From: Cherax quadricarinatus
Taxonomy: Eukaryota; Arthropoda; Malacostraca; Decapoda; Parastacidae
DNA: 64,000 bases
Direction: 5' to 3'
NCBI RefSeq assembly: GCF_038502225.1
Contig: NC_091301.1
Coordinates: forward strand, 17,102,196 to 17,166,195
In this document: positions 61,387-64,000 of the stretch, one piece after another
Numbering within the stretch: the first letter of the stretch is position 1
Layout of the letters: every line of letters starts with the position of its first letter
Notes under the pieces: model-generated
The model's input: only the letters and a program-made list of their open reading frames with translations
What the model was told of the DNA's origin: nothing
Database searches by the model: none
Position numbers and translations under genes: made by a program

Positions 61387-61389
<3 letters not shown>

Positions 61390-62165
61390 CCTAGAGTCAA
61401 TATTCAACTCCCCTCAAAAACAAATCGGTACACACCAGGAACACAACTCTTATTCTCTAACTACAAACAGACAATCACGTATACATATCTAGTAAGGAAG
61501 GAAAATGCTTTCAAATCAGTGCCACAATAACATTTACACTTGAAACGTTGTGCTGGAGGAAAGGAAAATATTGTTGATGCTGGGGAAATGCTGGAGAAAA
61601 ATGTGGACGTAGAAATGGTGGCGAGAATGCCACTACTGCTGTAGCAATATTAAAGAAGACAAGACAGGGAGAATGTAGGAGTGCTAGCCAGGGCATCCGT
61701 ACTGTAGAAATATTGAATGATTCAGTAAATTGAAATAATTCGCGATGCTGATTGGTTACTGGGGCGTTAGTGTGGAGCGGCTGTGATTGGTTTGCCGGGG
61801 CTTAGCCAAGGACCAATGAGACACCGAGGAAAGGTAGGGACATACAAGGCGGTAATCAGTGCTTGGCTCTCTCCTAATCCATCCAGATGTAGTGCTTCCC
61901 TGCTCCATCTTTCCTCATTATTTTATCTCTGCCTTTATCTCCATTATCATTTCTTCTATCCACTTTATCTCCCATAATGATGAACATCTAAATTTTTAAC
62001 TAACCAATTTTAACTTACTAGTTGCTACTGTTAAACAATACAAAATTTTGAGATTAGAAGAGGCTTCGCAAATATTTTTTCCAAGAGGCCAAAAATTTGT
62101 AATTCAACCCTGAATTGGCCCATTAATTGAAATCAGTCCTCTGAAACTGCAAAATTTTGAGATAA
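61387..62165. other. Anonymous DNA
   Basis: No recognisable coding, RNA or repeat feature. Confidence 0.5.
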
Positions 62166-62411
62166 ATTGTACACGAATAACCCGCACACAGGAGAGAGGA
62201 GCTTATGACGACGTTTCGGTCCGATTTGGACCATTTACAAAGTGTGACTTTGTAAGTGGTCCAATTATTATTATAATCAAAAAGAAGCGCTAAGCCACAA
62301 GGGCTATACAGCGTAAATGGTCCAAGTCGGACCGAAAAGTCGTCGTAAGCTCCTCTCTTCTACGGACGGGTTATTTGTGTATTCTTCCAGTCTCTGAATT
62401 GTGCGTTTTTG
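62166..62411. mobile_element. Foldback element, copy 5, split by a SINE fragment
   Basis: ACACGAATAACCCGCACACA on the left and GGACGGGTTATTTGTGTATT on the right, with ACGACGTTTCGGTCCGATTT and its inverse in the centre. The two halves are separated by a 49-bp reverse-oriented SINE 3' end. Confidence 0.88.
62264..62312 (-). mobile_element. 5'-truncated SINE 3' end with target duplication
   Basis: The minus strand reads GCTGTATAGCCCTTGTGGCT then TAGCGCTTCTTTTTGATTAT and (AATA)n, matching the 3' ends of the 9641 and 27140 copies. Flanks GTAAGTGGTCCA (62252-62263) and GTAAATGGTCCA (62313-62324) form a 12-bp duplication with one mismatch. Confidence 0.82.
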
Positions 62412-62555
62412 TTCTTTTTGAGATGAATCTCATTAAGACGACCAGGAACTGTAGTTCAGCAACTTCAAGATGACCATGAGCTCGGAGTTAACTGTCAAAC
62501 ATCACTAAAATTTGAGCTCATTCAGAGGAGTCTTGGGCAAGATATAATGTCAGTT

Positions 62556-62650
62556 GAAGTGTCCCCTCCCTCAGTCTCTCCCTCCCTCCCTCAGTCTCTC
62601 CCTCCCTCCCTCAGTCTCTCCCTCCCTCCCTCAGTCCCTCCCTCCCTCTT
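62556..62650. repeat. 20-bp CT-rich minisatellite, about 4.5 copies
   Basis: TCTCCCTCCCTCCCTCAG-type unit. Confidence 0.9.
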
Positions 62651-63005
62651 CCTCACCCGAGCCACGTCCAGGCGTCACCTCTACTTCACACACTATTCAG
62701 CGCAAAACAATTAGCCTATCAACACAAACATTTCGTTGAAACTAGGAAAAAAAATATTTTCTATTAAATTACGAGCTTTTCTAAATCCATATTCCTATTA
62801 AAAATACATAATGAAATTGATATCAGCCATCGTGCTCTCCCATAAATATTCGGAGAGTGTTAGAAAAATGGAAATATTAATTAATATTTGGAATTAGTGA
62901 GAAGCCAGTTATAGGAAATGAATTAGTGGTAAACTTTGTGAAGTATCGGGAAATGGAAACTGCGATTTTGGAACATTGTTTTTTTAATACATGGGTTTTG
63001 GGTCA
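62651..63005. other. Anonymous AT-rich DNA
   Basis: No recognisable feature. Confidence 0.5.
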
Positions 63006-63029
63006 TTTTGAATCACACTTGATATTGAC

Positions 63030-63195
63030 CGGTAGACGGATGGATGGTTGGAAAGTTGGTTAGAGGATGAGTGGATAATTAGATGGATAAAGGGTTGGTT
63101 AGGTGGACAAAGAGTTGGTTAGATGCATAAACTGACTGGATGGATGGATGGATGAATGAATGAATAGTTGAATGGATGTCAGGTTGGATGAGTAT
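63030..63195. repeat. Degenerate GGAT/GATG tetranucleotide region
   Basis: Loose GGATGGATGG and AATGAATG runs; similar in type to 13490-13740. Confidence 0.6.
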
Positions 63196-63328
63196 AGGAG
63201 CGAATAGATGCATGAATGGCTAGAAAAGACAGATGGATAAGTGCATCTGTGGAATAAGACACAAATGGGCATCCAGACGTATACTGACTAACCTTCCATG
63301 AAGATGATTTATCTACAGTAGACCAGTA

Positions 63329-63356
63329 CACACACACGCACACACACACACACACA
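63329..63356. repeat. (CA)n microsatellite
   Basis: About 28 bp of AC with one GC step, directly at the 5' edge of LINE copy E. Confidence 0.95.
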
Positions 63357-64000
63357 GTCGTGGTACATGAGGTGTCAGAGTGGGCGCCTGCGGCGAGCGG
63401 GGTTCCACAGGGGTAAGTCCTAGGACCGGTGCTGTTTCTGGTATTTGTGAACGACATGACGAAAGGAATAGACTCCGAAGTGTCCCTGTTTGCAGATGAT
63501 GTGAAGTTGATAAGAAGAATTCAGTCGGACGAGGACCAGGCGGAACTACAAAGGGATGTGGACAGGCTGCAGGCCTGGTCCAGAAACTGGCTCCTGGAGT
63601 TTAACCCCACCAAGTGCAAAGTCATGAAGACTGGGGAAGGCCAAAGACCGCAGACGGAGTACAGTCTAGGGGGCCAGAGACTACAAACCTCACTCAAGGA
63701 AAATGATCTTGGGGTGAGTATAAAACCGGGCACATCTCCTGAGGCGCACCTCAACCATTTAAATAACTGTTGCAGCATATGGGCGCCTAGCAAACCTAAG
63801 AATAGCATTCCGACATCTCAATAAGGAATCGTTCAAGACCTTGTACACCGTGTATGTCAAGCCTATACTGGAGTATGTAGCACCAGTTTGGAACCCACAC
63901 CTAGCCAAGCATGTAAAGAAATTAGAGAAGGTGCAAAGGTTTGCAACAATTCTAGTCCCGGAGCTAAGGGGTATGTCCAGTGAGGAGAGGTTAAGGGAAA
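63357..64000 (+). mobile_element. LINE family I copy E, runs off the right edge
   Basis: Starts at the (CA)n boundary inside the reverse transcriptase: EVSEWAPAASGVPQG, then a stop (TAA) where copy B has the TCA serine codon, then VLGPVLFLVFVNDM, SLFADDVKLIRR, NWLLEFNPTKCKVM and SIKPGTSPEAHLNH. A frameshift near 63760 precedes YGRLANL-type sequence, and the copy continues past 64000. It is nearly identical to copy B through this region. Catalytic FADD is kept. Confidence 0.9.

Overview
This 64-kb window is non-coding, repeat-saturated eukaryotic genomic DNA. I found no convincing host gene, no bacterial-type gene, and no CRISPR, rRNA or functional tRNA gene. The mix of dispersed non-LTR retrotransposons, Penelope-like fragments, mariner, hAT-like and Tc1-like remnants, very long (CA)n/(AT)n/(CT)n tracts and many independent minisatellites suggests an arthropod, most likely a decapod crustacean of the crayfish type. 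That assignment is inference; no species-diagnostic gene is present. Almost every long open frame is a shadow of low-complexity DNA or of a tandem unit whose length suits open translation.

Layout. 1-1.7 kb: minus strand, an unbroken reverse-transcriptase ORF of RTE-like type running off the left edge and cut at its 5' side by a microsatellite. 1.8-9.8 kb: hAT-like MITE, SINE copies, Penelope-type terminal repeats carrying hammerhead-ribozyme-like cores, a foldback element, a 26-bp array and a palindromic 28-bp array. 10.8-13.1 kb: 31-bp minisatellite (about 73 copies), then a Tc1-like scrap. 14-17 kb: tRNA-derived SINE and an inverted pair of LINE 3' ends. 18-19 kb: 57-bp satellite. 22.5-26 kb: six further minisatellite arrays. 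28.1-37.2 kb: a defective mariner transposon that appears to contain an 8-kb, about 448-copy, 18-bp satellite between its left end and its transposase remnant, with a foldback element inserted near its 3' side. 38-42.5 kb: Penelope GIY-YIG remnant, then three same-direction CR1/Jockey-like LINE 3' ends chained through (CA)n tracts. 43-53 kb: decayed, mostly anonymous DNA with Penelope fragments and small arrays. 53-57 kb: decayed and fresher LINE copies of two families. 57-64 kb: anonymous DNA, another LINE end, a foldback element with a truncated SINE inside it, and a LINE copy running off the right edge.

How the parts relate. The mobile elements nest into each other: SINE into a hammerhead-like repeat at 27.1 kb, SINE into foldback at 62.3 kb, foldback into mariner at 36.9 kb, foldback into LINE at 54.6 kb. 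LINE family I repeatedly sits with its truncated 5' edge against (CA)n and its 3' tail in GGTGAGTAC(AC)n, which suggests target-site use of CA microsatellites. The hammerhead-like repeats, the foldbacks and the Penelope protein scraps look like parts of one Penelope-derived population. The best candidates for something undescribed are the mariner-borne 8-kb satellite with its higher-order structure, the CA-targeting LINE, and the hammerhead/foldback family.
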